Positions 1-4,206 of a DNA stretch of 6,997 bases are shown one piece after another; the first letter of the stretch is position 1, and the number at the start of each line of letters is the position of its first letter. The notes below the pieces were generated by a model. It was not told the origin of the DNA, made no database searches, and saw only the letters and a list, made by a program, of their open reading frames with translations. The stretch spans positions 1 to 6,997 of the forward strand of contig SCUC01000533.1 of NCBI GenBank assembly GCA_004322375.1, in the 5' to 3' direction. The DNA comes from Bacteroidota bacterium. Lineage in GTDB: Bacteria > Bacteroidota > Ignavibacteria > UBA10030 > SZUA-254. A program made the translations under genes and the position numbers.

Positions 1-133
1 TGCTTGTTCGCTCATGTATCACAAGCTCCGCAACGATGTTACACCTGCGAAGTACTTCAGCTGTTTCCATTGCTCGCTTGCAGGCTAAACAATCTGGTTC
101 AACAAAAACTATCATTTCTTTTATTTTTTGCAT
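1..133 (-). CDS. Thioredoxin/glutaredoxin-like CxxC protein (3' end beyond the window)
   Basis: Reading the minus strand from an ATG at 133-131 gives 44 uninterrupted codons to the left edge. After a short lead, the protein shows a beta strand (IVFVEP, residues 8-13), then D-C-L-A-C-K (C15 and C18), a helix (RAMETAEVLRR) and a second strand (IVAELVIHE). That beta-CxxC-alpha-beta order is the N-terminal half of a thioredoxin fold, as in small glutaredoxin-like or thioredoxin-like redox proteins. A role in dithiol/disulfide exchange is inferred from the fold and motif. There is no signal peptide, so it is probably cytoplasmic. It follows the Met-rich membrane protein on the same strand with a 51-bp gap and no convincing terminator, so the two may be cotranscribed. 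Neither ATG has a strong ribosome site; Met7 is an alternative start and would put the first strand right at the N-terminus. The C-terminal half is not visible. Confidence 0.72.
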   Translation of the reverse strand, partial: MQKIKEMIVFVEPDCLACKRAMETAEVLRRCNIVAELVIHERTS

Positions 134-151
134 TTTACTTTGCTTATATAA

Positions 152-161
152 TTGGGCCCAA
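152..161. repeat. Perfect 10-bp palindrome TTGGGCCCAA between two genes
   Basis: TTGGGCCCAA lies in the 51-bp gap between the membrane protein gene and the thioredoxin-like gene, inside AT-rich sequence. It is too short, and lacks a T-tract, to be a convincing terminator. It could be a protein-binding dyad or chance. Confidence 0.3.
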
Positions 162-184
162 AATATCTTATGGTTTTTATCTCT

Positions 185-631
185 CTATGCGATAACAGCA
201 GTCGCCTGATTTATGGATTTGACACGATATATCGCGCCAAGAACCGCGCCATAAACAATATGTCCCATAAGACTTCCCATAACCATTGCAACCGGATCGG
301 GCGTGTTTGACGCGAAGATGCCTGCGCCCATCATTGGATTCATCATTAATTGTGCGATTAACCACGGAATAAACCCAAAAAGAACTCCTCGTAGCACGTT
401 ACCGCCCGGGAGTTTTTGAGCAAAAACATAGACATAGATAATTGCCAGAATTGCGCCAATCATAAAATGACCTGCCCAGCCAAGAAATTCAGGCATCCCC
501 ATGAACATCCCTAACATTTTACCGATGTTCATCTCGGGCATGCCCATCATTGGCGCCATGATCATTAAGAGTGTCATAGCGAAGGTGGCTACAAGACCTG
601 CAATAACCGCTTTGAATAAATTCTTCTGCAT
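185..631 (-). CDS. Met-rich four-helix membrane protein, DUF6789-like
   Basis: A 148-residue integral membrane protein with four predicted helices, at about residues 7-29, 50-70, 79-100 and 113-137. It resembles the small uncharacterised DUF6789-type membrane proteins; this is recognition by pattern, not a search. The striking feature is methionine: about 20 of 148 residues, clustered in two runs. Residues 23-46 contain MxxMM-G-M-P-x-M and M-G-M-F-M-G-M-P, and residues 96-101 read MMNPMM. Single histidines sit in helix 2 (H55) and helix 4 (H124). Met clusters are known soft-metal ligands (Cu(I), Ag(I)) in periplasmic and membrane copper proteins, so metal binding or transport is plausible in this neighbourhood but unproven. 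The start is supported by AAAGGAA about 8 nt upstream. A strong terminator at 768-797 separates it from the csoR-like unit, so it probably has its own promoter in 632-767. A thioredoxin-like gene follows. Confidence 0.75.
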   Translation of the reverse strand: MQKNLFKAVIAGLVATFAMTLLMIMAPMMGMPEMNIGKMLGMFMGMPEFLGWAGHFMIGAILAIIYVYVFAQKLPGGNVLRGVLFGFIPWLIAQLMMNPMMGAGIFASNTPDPVAMVMGSLMGHIVYGAVLGAIYRVKSINQATAVIA

Positions 632-655
632 TGTGATTCCTTTCTTTAATAATGT

Positions 656-679
656 TTGATGTTGTAATTTCTACACCAA
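656..679. promoter_or_regulatory. Imperfect 24-bp dyad upstream of the Met-rich membrane protein
   Basis: Positions 656-679 form a near-palindrome centred on AATT, with outer arms TTG..CAA and inner TGT..ACA; 9 of 12 symmetric positions pair. It lies 25-48 bp upstream of the start codon at 631, where an operator or promoter would be expected. No clear -35/-10 pair could be placed around it. The size and symmetry fit a homodimeric regulator, but which one cannot be told. Confidence 0.35.
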
Positions 680-704
680 TATAACAGGGCTGTATGTAGA
701 AAAC

Positions 705-720
705 TGTCGGCAAGACGACA
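705..720. repeat. Short hairpin repeat, copy 1 (TGTCG-N6-CGACA)
   Basis: A 5-bp perfect stem TGTCG/CGACA around the 6-nt loop GCAAGA, followed by AA. A second copy at 3027-3042 differs at only two loop positions. This copy lies between the terminator at 768-797 and the membrane protein gene, so it is in an upstream region and not after a gene. Confidence 0.55.
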
Positions 721-767
721 AAGCACAGAAAAGGTAAACGTCGGTAAAGTGGGGAAGGAAAACGTGG

Positions 768-797
768 AAAAGGCATCGGAATAAAACGATGCCTTTT
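768..797 (-). terminator. Strong Rho-independent terminator after the secreted Cys peptide
   Basis: A perfect 11-bp stem AAAAGGCATCG/CGATGCCTTTT encloses an 8-nt loop. Read on the minus strand it ends in a T-run, and it begins 20 bp after the stop of the 49-residue peptide gene. The A-run on the other arm makes it potentially bidirectional. It closes the csoR-like/peptide transcription unit. Confidence 0.82.
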
Positions 798-816
798 CGC
801 GTTCAAGTATAATGTT

Positions 817-966
817 TTACTTGCAACAACCCGGATATTCCGGGCAAGCGGGGGTTCCACGTAATGGACAAGCGTCATCGCTGGTGTTCACGGTAGTCCC
901 GGAGAACGCTAAAGCGCTCAGGGTTAGACCCAGAATTCCTATGAAGAGGACAAGTCGTCGTTTCAT
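817..966 (-). CDS. Small secreted four-cysteine peptide (49 aa), uncharacterised
   Basis: The minus-strand ATG at 966-964 opens 49 codons ending in TAA at 817-819. The product has a classical signal peptide: basic start MKRR, a hydrophobic core from about residue 5 to 17, and A-L-A at 18-20 as a likely cleavage site (AFS at 20-22 is an alternative). The mature part is about 29 residues and carries four cysteines (C33, C41, C47, C48) with the pattern C-P-L-x-G-T-P-x-C-P-x-Y-P-x-C-C near the C-terminus. The ribosome site is near-perfect (AGGAGGTG, 8 nt before the ATG) and overlaps the stop codon of the csoR-like gene 7 bp upstream, so translation is probably coupled. A strong terminator follows the stop. 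These signals make it a real gene despite its size. The export signal and Cys-Pro pattern suggest periplasmic soft-metal binding or a disulfide-bonded peptide. I do not recognise a named family, and the function is unknown. Confidence 0.83.
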   Translation of the reverse strand: MKRRLVLFIGILGLTLSALAFSGTTVNTSDDACPLRGTPACPEYPGCCK

Positions 967-973
967 CTTATTT

Positions 974-1342
974 TCACCTCCTTTCGATTTTTTTTAGTTT
1001 TATTGAATTAGTTGAATTACGCAGCCATGTAAGTTCGTTCACGAGTTCTTTCAAATCGAGCCTTGCAAATTCTTTTCGGAGGAAATTGAGGTGGTTGCAA
1101 TCTTCACAATTTCCCGGGCATTCTTCTAATCGCTTCGATAACACTTCTGCTAAATGTATCTTCAATTGGTCGCCCAAGACAGAATAGATGACTTGATGAA
1201 GACCTTGTTCAACGGCTTTGAGTTGAGTATGAACGTCTTTGATATCTCTATTATTTACAATCATTTTTTCAATACCGTTCACCTGTCCTTTGATGAAGTG
1301 AAGACGTTTGATGATTTCCTTTTTCTCTTTGTAATTTAGCAT
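974..1342 (-). CDS. CsoR/FrmR-family (DUF156) metal-responsive repressor with non-canonical ligands
   Basis: A 122-residue all-helical regulator of the CsoR/RcnR/FrmR family. The family core is clear at residues 13-57: RLxxIKGQVNGIEKMI, then R-D-I-K-D-V-H-T-Q and a long second helix. Family members are tetramers or dimers-of-dimers that repress a nearby promoter until metal or an electrophile binds. Aligned by eye to CsoR, the three copper ligands (Cys, His, Cys) are replaced by I34, Q59 and H63. Instead, a C-P-G-N-C-E-D-C-N-H cluster (C75, C79, C82, H84) follows the second helix, and the C-terminus is longer than usual (typical members are about 85-105 aa). H38 could also contribute. The gene has its own promoter (1369-1398) with a C-tract, likely autoregulated, and is followed 7 bp later by the secreted Cys peptide. 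Family assignment is firm; the ligand sensed is not known. Confidence 0.88.
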   Translation of the reverse strand: MLNYKEKKEIIKRLHFIKGQVNGIEKMIVNNRDIKDVHTQLKAVEQGLHQVIYSVLGDQLKIHLAEVLSKRLEECPGNCEDCNHLNFLRKEFARLDLKELVNELTWLRNSTNSIKLKKIERR

Positions 1343-1368
1343 TGTGTGCTATTATTTCCGTTATTTAC

Positions 1369-1398
1369 AATATATCAAGCGCAGGGGGTGTTTGTCAA
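1369..1398 (-). promoter_or_regulatory. Sigma-70-like promoter with C-tract spacer for the csoR-like gene
   Basis: On the minus strand TTGACA (1398-1393) is followed after 18 bp by TATATT (1374-1369), with the start codon 26 bp beyond. The spacer holds a run of five C (1388-1384). C/G-tracts in AT-rich surroundings are characteristic of CsoR/RcnR/FrmR operators, so this is the probable autoregulatory site. The -35 box begins 4 bp after the stop of the upstream metallochaperone gene, and no terminator separates the two units. Confidence 0.68.
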
Positions 1399-1402
1399 GT
1401 TC

Positions 1403-1933
1403 TTACTGAGATTTCTTCGAAATAATTTCTTTCACAGCAGAATTTACATCGCCCAGACAACATTCTCCTTTTGGGTTCTTGACGTCGCAAGCGCAGGTAC
1501 CGGCTTTGATTTCTCGAGCAATTTGCAATGAAGCAGTGGATTTTCCCGTGTTGACAAGTTCTTCCTGAATTCGTTTTCGTGTCCAGTCAAAGCAATAACA
1601 GGCGTTGACATCATCTCCTGGCTCTTTTGCGAACACTTTAACCGAGACATTATTTTTTGTGAAGTACGGAACATTTTCGCCAGAAAAATACACAACCTCA
1701 CAAGTTGGTTCAGCGCAATAATAATACTGAACATTTTCAATAACGTCCCGTCTCTCGGACTTGATTAAATGTTCAACAGTTCGGCGCTGAACTTTTCGTG
1801 AGAGAGTTCCTGAGACCGGACATTTTGCTGTGACAGGCGCCTCTGTTTTTTCAGCGACTAAACAACATTCGTCGTTCACTTTATGTTTATCAGCAGCGAT
1901 TGTTTCTATGGGGGACGTGCAACAGGTATTCAT
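1403..1933 (-). CDS. CopZ-type iron-sulfur/zinc metallochaperone
   Basis: A 176-residue cysteine-rich protein (13 Cys) resembling the N-terminal half of Archaeoglobus fulgidus CopZ and the bacterial 'putative iron-sulfur cluster-binding metallochaperone' family. Visible blocks are an N-terminal tail with two vicinal pairs (C4-C5, C23-C24); a zinc-type segment with C-P-V-S-G at 38-42, then Y-Y-C (73) and C-E-V-V-Y-F (78-83); and a [2Fe-2S] segment with C-Y-C (112-114), C-A-C (147-149) and C-C (158-159). In A. fulgidus CopZ the matching domain holds one Zn and one [2Fe-2S] cluster and may reduce bound metal while an HMA domain delivers it. Here the HMA domain is carried by the upstream MerTP-like protein. 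AAGGAG lies about 6 nt before the ATG, inside the end of the upstream gene, and the gap to that stop is 1 bp. A partner role in mercury or copper trafficking is inferred. Confidence 0.82.
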   Translation of the reverse strand: MNTCCTSPIETIAADKHKVNDECCLVAEKTEAPVTAKCPVSGTLSRKVQRRTVEHLIKSERRDVIENVQYYYCAEPTCEVVYFSGENVPYFTKNNVSVKVFAKEPGDDVNACYCFDWTRKRIQEELVNTGKSTASLQIAREIKAGTCACDVKNPKGECCLGDVNSAVKEIISKKSQ

Positions 1934-1934
1934 A

Positions 1935-2525
1935 TTATTCTCCTTTCTTAATTTGTGTGATAGTGGCTCTATACCCTGTTTCGTTCACCCGGTCAACAAA
2001 AACATCTGGCGTGACCAGGATAGGATCAAATTGGATGATAGCATTCTCTTTCTCAAAATCAACTTTTGCCTGATTGACGCCTTCAATGGTTACTAACATT
2101 CCTTCAACTCCGGCCGCACACGCCTTACAATCCATTCCTGTTATATTTAAAAGAGCTGTGGCGCTTGGAACGACGGAATGGTGTACAGCCGTAGCAGGTG
2201 ATAATTCAAAATAGGGAAAAAGGAGAGCGATAATAGCGAAAATAGTTACCAACCAAACACCAACTTTATTCCATGTTCCAGCGCTTTCCGTTTTACAAGC
2301 GCCATCTTCGCAATGTATTTTCCGTTTACGATATGTAAAATAAAACGCTAGCCCAAGCAAGAGCGCCGTAATCCCTATGAGATACGGGCGAAATGACTCG
2401 AATGCAGAAAACGCTCCGATACTTCCAATTCCCAGAAGTACGAAAACGATTGGACCAATACAACACAACGATGCAACTATTGCAGCGGCGATTGAACCGG
2501 CTTTAATAAAATTAACTTTGTTCAT
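1935..2525 (-). CDS. merTP: Mercuric transport fusion protein MerTP (MerT membrane part plus MerP/HMA domain)
   Basis: A 196-residue protein joining a MerT-like membrane part to a MerP-like HMA domain. Helix 1 (about 11-35) contains C21-C22-I-G-P, the vicinal pair that takes Hg(II) in MerT. Helix 2 is at about 48-64, followed by a loop with a second pair (C72, C77) as in MerT, and helix 3 is at about 88-105. A linker leads to the HMA domain (about 125-190) with G-M-D-C-K-A-C (C133, C136), the metal site of MerP. In the Mer pathway MerP captures Hg(II) in the periplasm and MerT moves it inward through cysteine relays. Here the HMA follows helix 3 and, with three helices, should lie on the opposite side from the N-terminus. 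Its ATG overlaps the ArsR-type stop by 4 bp (ATGA), and AAGGAA lies upstream. Cu(I) is a possible alternative substrate, as no merA is present. Confidence 0.87.
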   Translation of the reverse strand: MNKVNFIKAGSIAAAIVASLCCIGPIVFVLLGIGSIGAFSAFESFRPYLIGITALLLGLAFYFTYRKRKIHCEDGACKTESAGTWNKVGVWLVTIFAIIALLFPYFELSPATAVHHSVVPSATALLNITGMDCKACAAGVEGMLVTIEGVNQAKVDFEKENAIIQFDPILVTPDVFVDRVNETGYRATITQIKKGE

Positions 2526-2929
2526 ACAGTGATTTCCTTATGCATCAATGAATGTCGTTCTTTTGTTTCTTCCAAACCGAACATAGTTTCAAGGTTTGAT
2601 GTGAAAATATTGCGGACGAGTGAATAATAAATAGTTTGATTATGTCGTCTGGCTTTAACGAGATTTTTATCCTTTAACTTTCGAAGATGTTGTGAGACAG
2701 CAGAATCAGTAATCTCAAGCGCTTCTGCAAGGTCGCAAACGCACATTTCTTTGTACGCGTGCAGTAAGTAGAGAATTTTCAATCGCTGTGGATTTCCGGC
2801 GACTGCGAGCAAATTGGCTAATGTTTCCAGCCCCTTTTGTTGCGCTAAACTCCTCTTGATGAGGACAAACTCCGCTTTTGAAAAATTCGGTCCTATACAC
2901 AGGGTACCATCAATGATAATTTTTTTCAT
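2522..2929 (-). CDS. ArsR/SmtB-family metal-sensing repressor
   Basis: A 135-residue winged-helix repressor. The core has G-N-P-Q-R-L-K-I-L at about 45-53, the metal motif E-M-C-V-C-D-L (C63, C65) on helix alpha-3, a recognition helix with S-A-V-S-Q-H-L-R-K-L-K (76-86) and a wing at about 92-103 ending in Q-T-I-Y-Y-S-L. ELCVCDL-type motifs bind As(III), Cd(II), Pb(II) or Hg(II) in ArsR and CadC. A further cysteine near the N-terminus (C11) could complete a CadC-like alpha-3N site. Family members leave DNA when metal binds. It is first in the operon with the MerTP fusion and the metallochaperone, behind a promoter with a dyad over the -10 box, so it very probably represses this operon and itself. 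No good Shine-Dalgarno precedes the ATG. Mercury is the most likely inducer, from context only. Confidence 0.9.
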   Translation of the reverse strand: MKKIIIDGTLCIGPNFSKAEFVLIKRSLAQQKGLETLANLLAVAGNPQRLKILYLLHAYKEMCVCDLAEALEITDSAVSQHLRKLKDKNLVKARRHNQTIYYSLVRNIFTSNLETMFGLEETKERHSLMHKEITV

Positions 2930-2945
2930 AGTTTATATTAGTGTT

Positions 2946-2980
2946 TTAGTATATGCTTAATTACATAACTAAGATACTAA
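2946..2980. promoter_or_regulatory. Nested inverted-repeat operator over the -10 of the ArsR-type operon
   Basis: The inner dyad is CTTAATTA-CA-TAACTAAG (2956-2973; 7 of 8 pairs match). The outer arms are TTAGTAT (2946-2952) and ATACTAA (2974-2980), a perfect 7-bp inverted repeat. It has the length and AT-rich character of ArsR/SmtB operators and covers the -10 box and the expected start of transcription, so a bound repressor would block RNA polymerase. Confidence 0.72.
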
Positions 2981-2999
2981 CATAATAGTTCCCTGTCAA
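2971..2999 (-). promoter_or_regulatory. Sigma-70-like promoter of the ArsR/MerTP/metallochaperone operon
   Basis: On the minus strand TTGACA (2999-2994), 17 bp, then TATCTT (2976-2971). The -35 is a perfect consensus and the spacing is optimal. Transcription should begin around 2964, giving a leader of about 35 nt to the ATG at 2929. Confidence 0.75.
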
Positions 3000-3009
3000 G
3001 AGGTTGAAG

Positions 3010-3042
3010 AAAAAAAGTATTACAAATGTCGGGAAGGCGACA
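3010..3042 (-). terminator. Possible terminator of the Crp/Fnr gene; contains hairpin repeat copy 2
   Basis: Starting 3 bp after the Crp/Fnr stop codon, the minus strand forms TGTCG-CCTTCC-CGACA (3042-3027), then TTT, and after 10 nt in all a run of seven T (3016-3010). The stem is only 5 bp and the T-run is not adjacent, so termination would be weak. The hairpin is the second copy of the element at 705-720, matching in 14 of 16 bases. Confidence 0.4.
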
Positions 3043-3045
3043 AAC

Positions 3046-3735
3046 TCAAAGGCTGAGCTGTCGCAGTTTATCGAAATTCTTTATGGCGAACTCTTTACGG
3101 GAGAAATCAATGAGTCTCTGTGTTTTTAAGTCGTTGAGTACTGTAGTAACAGTTTGCCTGGATGTCGCAGTCAGGTAAGCAATTTCCTGGTGGGAGAGAA
3201 ACGAAGGTATGGTTACTGTGCCGCCTTTGATCTTTCCAAAATCTTCTGCATATCGAATGAGAAAGCTAATAATTCGTTTATTGACGTCCTTGAACGCTAG
3301 CTCGCTCATTTTTTCCTCGAAGCGGCGAAGCCGTAATCCAACCCATTTTGTCAACCGAAGATTGAGCGCAGGATTGTTCATTACCATAGTTTCAAAATCG
3401 CGTTTATTCATTGTGCAAATAAGAACATTATCCAATGCTTCTGCTAATTCCTTTTGCCCCCCTTCTTCAATCAGCGAAAGCTCTCCTAAAATTTCTCCCG
3501 GACCTAACACATCGAGGATAATTTCCCGTCCATCTTCATGTATGCGGGATAATTTGACATGTCCTTCTTTTAAAAAATAGATGTTATTCGATGGTTGCTC
3601 GGGAAAATAAATTGGACGATGTTTATCTACATATGTCATTGTCGTCATCTTCTCGATGTGCCCCATTTGAACATCATCCATTCCATCGAAGATGTTGATG
3701 TTCTTTAAATACCAGAATTTTGATTTTTCTGCCAT
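3046..3735 (-). CDS. Crp/Fnr-family transcriptional regulator
   Basis: A 229-residue regulator with an N-terminal cyclic-nucleotide-binding-type beta barrel (about 12-125: I-Y-F-L-K-E-G-H-V-K at 52-61, then L-G-P-G-E-I-L-G-E-L at 77-86), a long dimerisation helix (about 126-150) and a C-terminal winged helix. The HTH is L-S-H-Q-E-I-A-Y-L-T-A-T-S-R-Q-T-V-T-T-V-L (180-200). It has a single cysteine (C107), so it cannot hold an FNR-type [4Fe-4S] cluster. The barrel carries GEILGE, but the later Arg-Ser pair that binds cAMP in Crp is not evident, so the effector is unknown. Heme-based NO sensing as in DNR/NnrR relatives, or a small-molecule effector, are open options. It lies 96 bp after the nrfH-nrfA-VOC block on the same strand, which makes nitrite/nitrate respiration a reasonable guess for its targets. 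No Shine-Dalgarno is visible. Confidence 0.88.
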   Translation of the reverse strand: MAEKSKFWYLKNINIFDGMDDVQMGHIEKMTTMTYVDKHRPIYFPEQPSNNIYFLKEGHVKLSRIHEDGREIILDVLGPGEILGELSLIEEGGQKELAEALDNVLICTMNKRDFETMVMNNPALNLRLTKWVGLRLRRFEEKMSELAFKDVNKRIISFLIRYAEDFGKIKGGTVTIPSFLSHQEIAYLTATSRQTVTTVLNDLKTQRLIDFSRKEFAIKNFDKLRQLSL

Positions 3736-3743
3736 AACGATTC

Positions 3744-3772
3744 AAAGTAGGTAAAGATAAAATAAATTCCAA
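3744..3772 (-). promoter_or_regulatory. Weak candidate promoter for the Crp/Fnr gene
   Basis: On the minus strand TTGGAA (3772-3767), 17 bp, then TACTTT (3749-3744). The -10 ends only 8 nt before the ATG, so a transcript from it would have almost no leader. This agrees with the missing Shine-Dalgarno but remains tentative. Confidence 0.33.
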
Positions 3773-3831
3773 CTTGACTTTTTACTTGTCCATTTCTCAA
3801 CGAATTAGTAGATGCTAACAGTGGATATTGA

Positions 3832-4206
3832 TCACGTCGCAACCGGTGTAGTTACTCCCCCACACCCACTGCCGATAAACAACAACGTGTTCGTTTGTGG
3901 TATGCTGATATGCGCTTCTCGCATCCCGTACTTCCTGTCAAACGGTTCGCGAACTTTTAATCCTTGCACCTTATCTTTCATTTCATTCCACAGCCCGTCT
4001 ATATCATCAACCTCTAAATAAAATTCCATCTGACCGACATTGTCCCCCGCGTTCAAGAGATGAACCGTGAGTTCGTCTTTTATCAATATCACATAACTTT
4101 CCTCTTCGCGAACCGGGCTAAATCCGAGAGCATCCTTAAAAAAGCTCGCAGTCTCGCGAATATTATACGAGGGAATCATCGGGCTGAGATATAATGCTTT
4201 ATACAT
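3832..4206 (-). CDS. VOC/glyoxalase-fold small protein
   Basis: A 124-residue protein of the vicinal oxygen chelate (glyoxalase/bleomycin-resistance/dioxygenase) superfamily. It starts with a beta strand and the typical N-I-R-E-T-A-S-F-F-K-D-A-L-G-F (15-29), then V-H-L-L (48-51) with a possible metal ligand H49, F-Y-L-E-V-D-D-I-D-G-L-W-N-E-M (62-76) and a closing strand near residues 98-112. One chain holds one pair of beta-alpha-beta modules, the usual length. The start is ATG at 4206-4204, chosen because it overlaps the nrfA stop (TAATG), has GGGGA 5 nt upstream and gives the full fold; a longer in-frame reading to 4539 would run out of frame through nrfA. The coupling implies coexpression with NrfA. 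There is no signal peptide, so it should be cytoplasmic, unlike NrfA. Substrate unknown. The tail carries G-S-G-C-G-G (112-117). Confidence 0.83.
   Translation of the reverse strand: MYKALYLSPMIPSYNIRETASFFKDALGFSPVREEESYVILIKDELTVHLLNAGDNVGQMEFYLEVDDIDGLWNEMKDKVQGLKVREPFDRKYGMREAHISIPQTNTLLFIGSGCGGVTTPVAT

Noticed and set aside
4..195. Plus-strand open frame of 63 codons at the left edge
   Set aside because: It is antisense to the thioredoxin-like CxxC protein, which has clear fold and motif; the plus-strand product has no recognisable features.
519..878. Minus-strand frame of 119 codons
   Set aside because: It crosses the strong terminator and overlaps the secreted Cys peptide and the membrane protein in another frame; no domain is visible.
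1830..2096. Plus-strand frame of 88 codons across the MerTP/metallochaperone junction
   Set aside because: Antisense to two well-supported coupled genes.
3209..3580. Plus-strand frame of 123 codons inside the Crp/Fnr gene
   Set aside because: Ser/Arg-rich composition typical of an antisense shadow; the opposite strand is clearly the gene.
3736..3831. Terminator between the VOC gene and the Crp/Fnr gene
   Set aside because: Only a 4-bp TTAG/CTAA pairing is present and no T-tract follows it; no credible hairpin.
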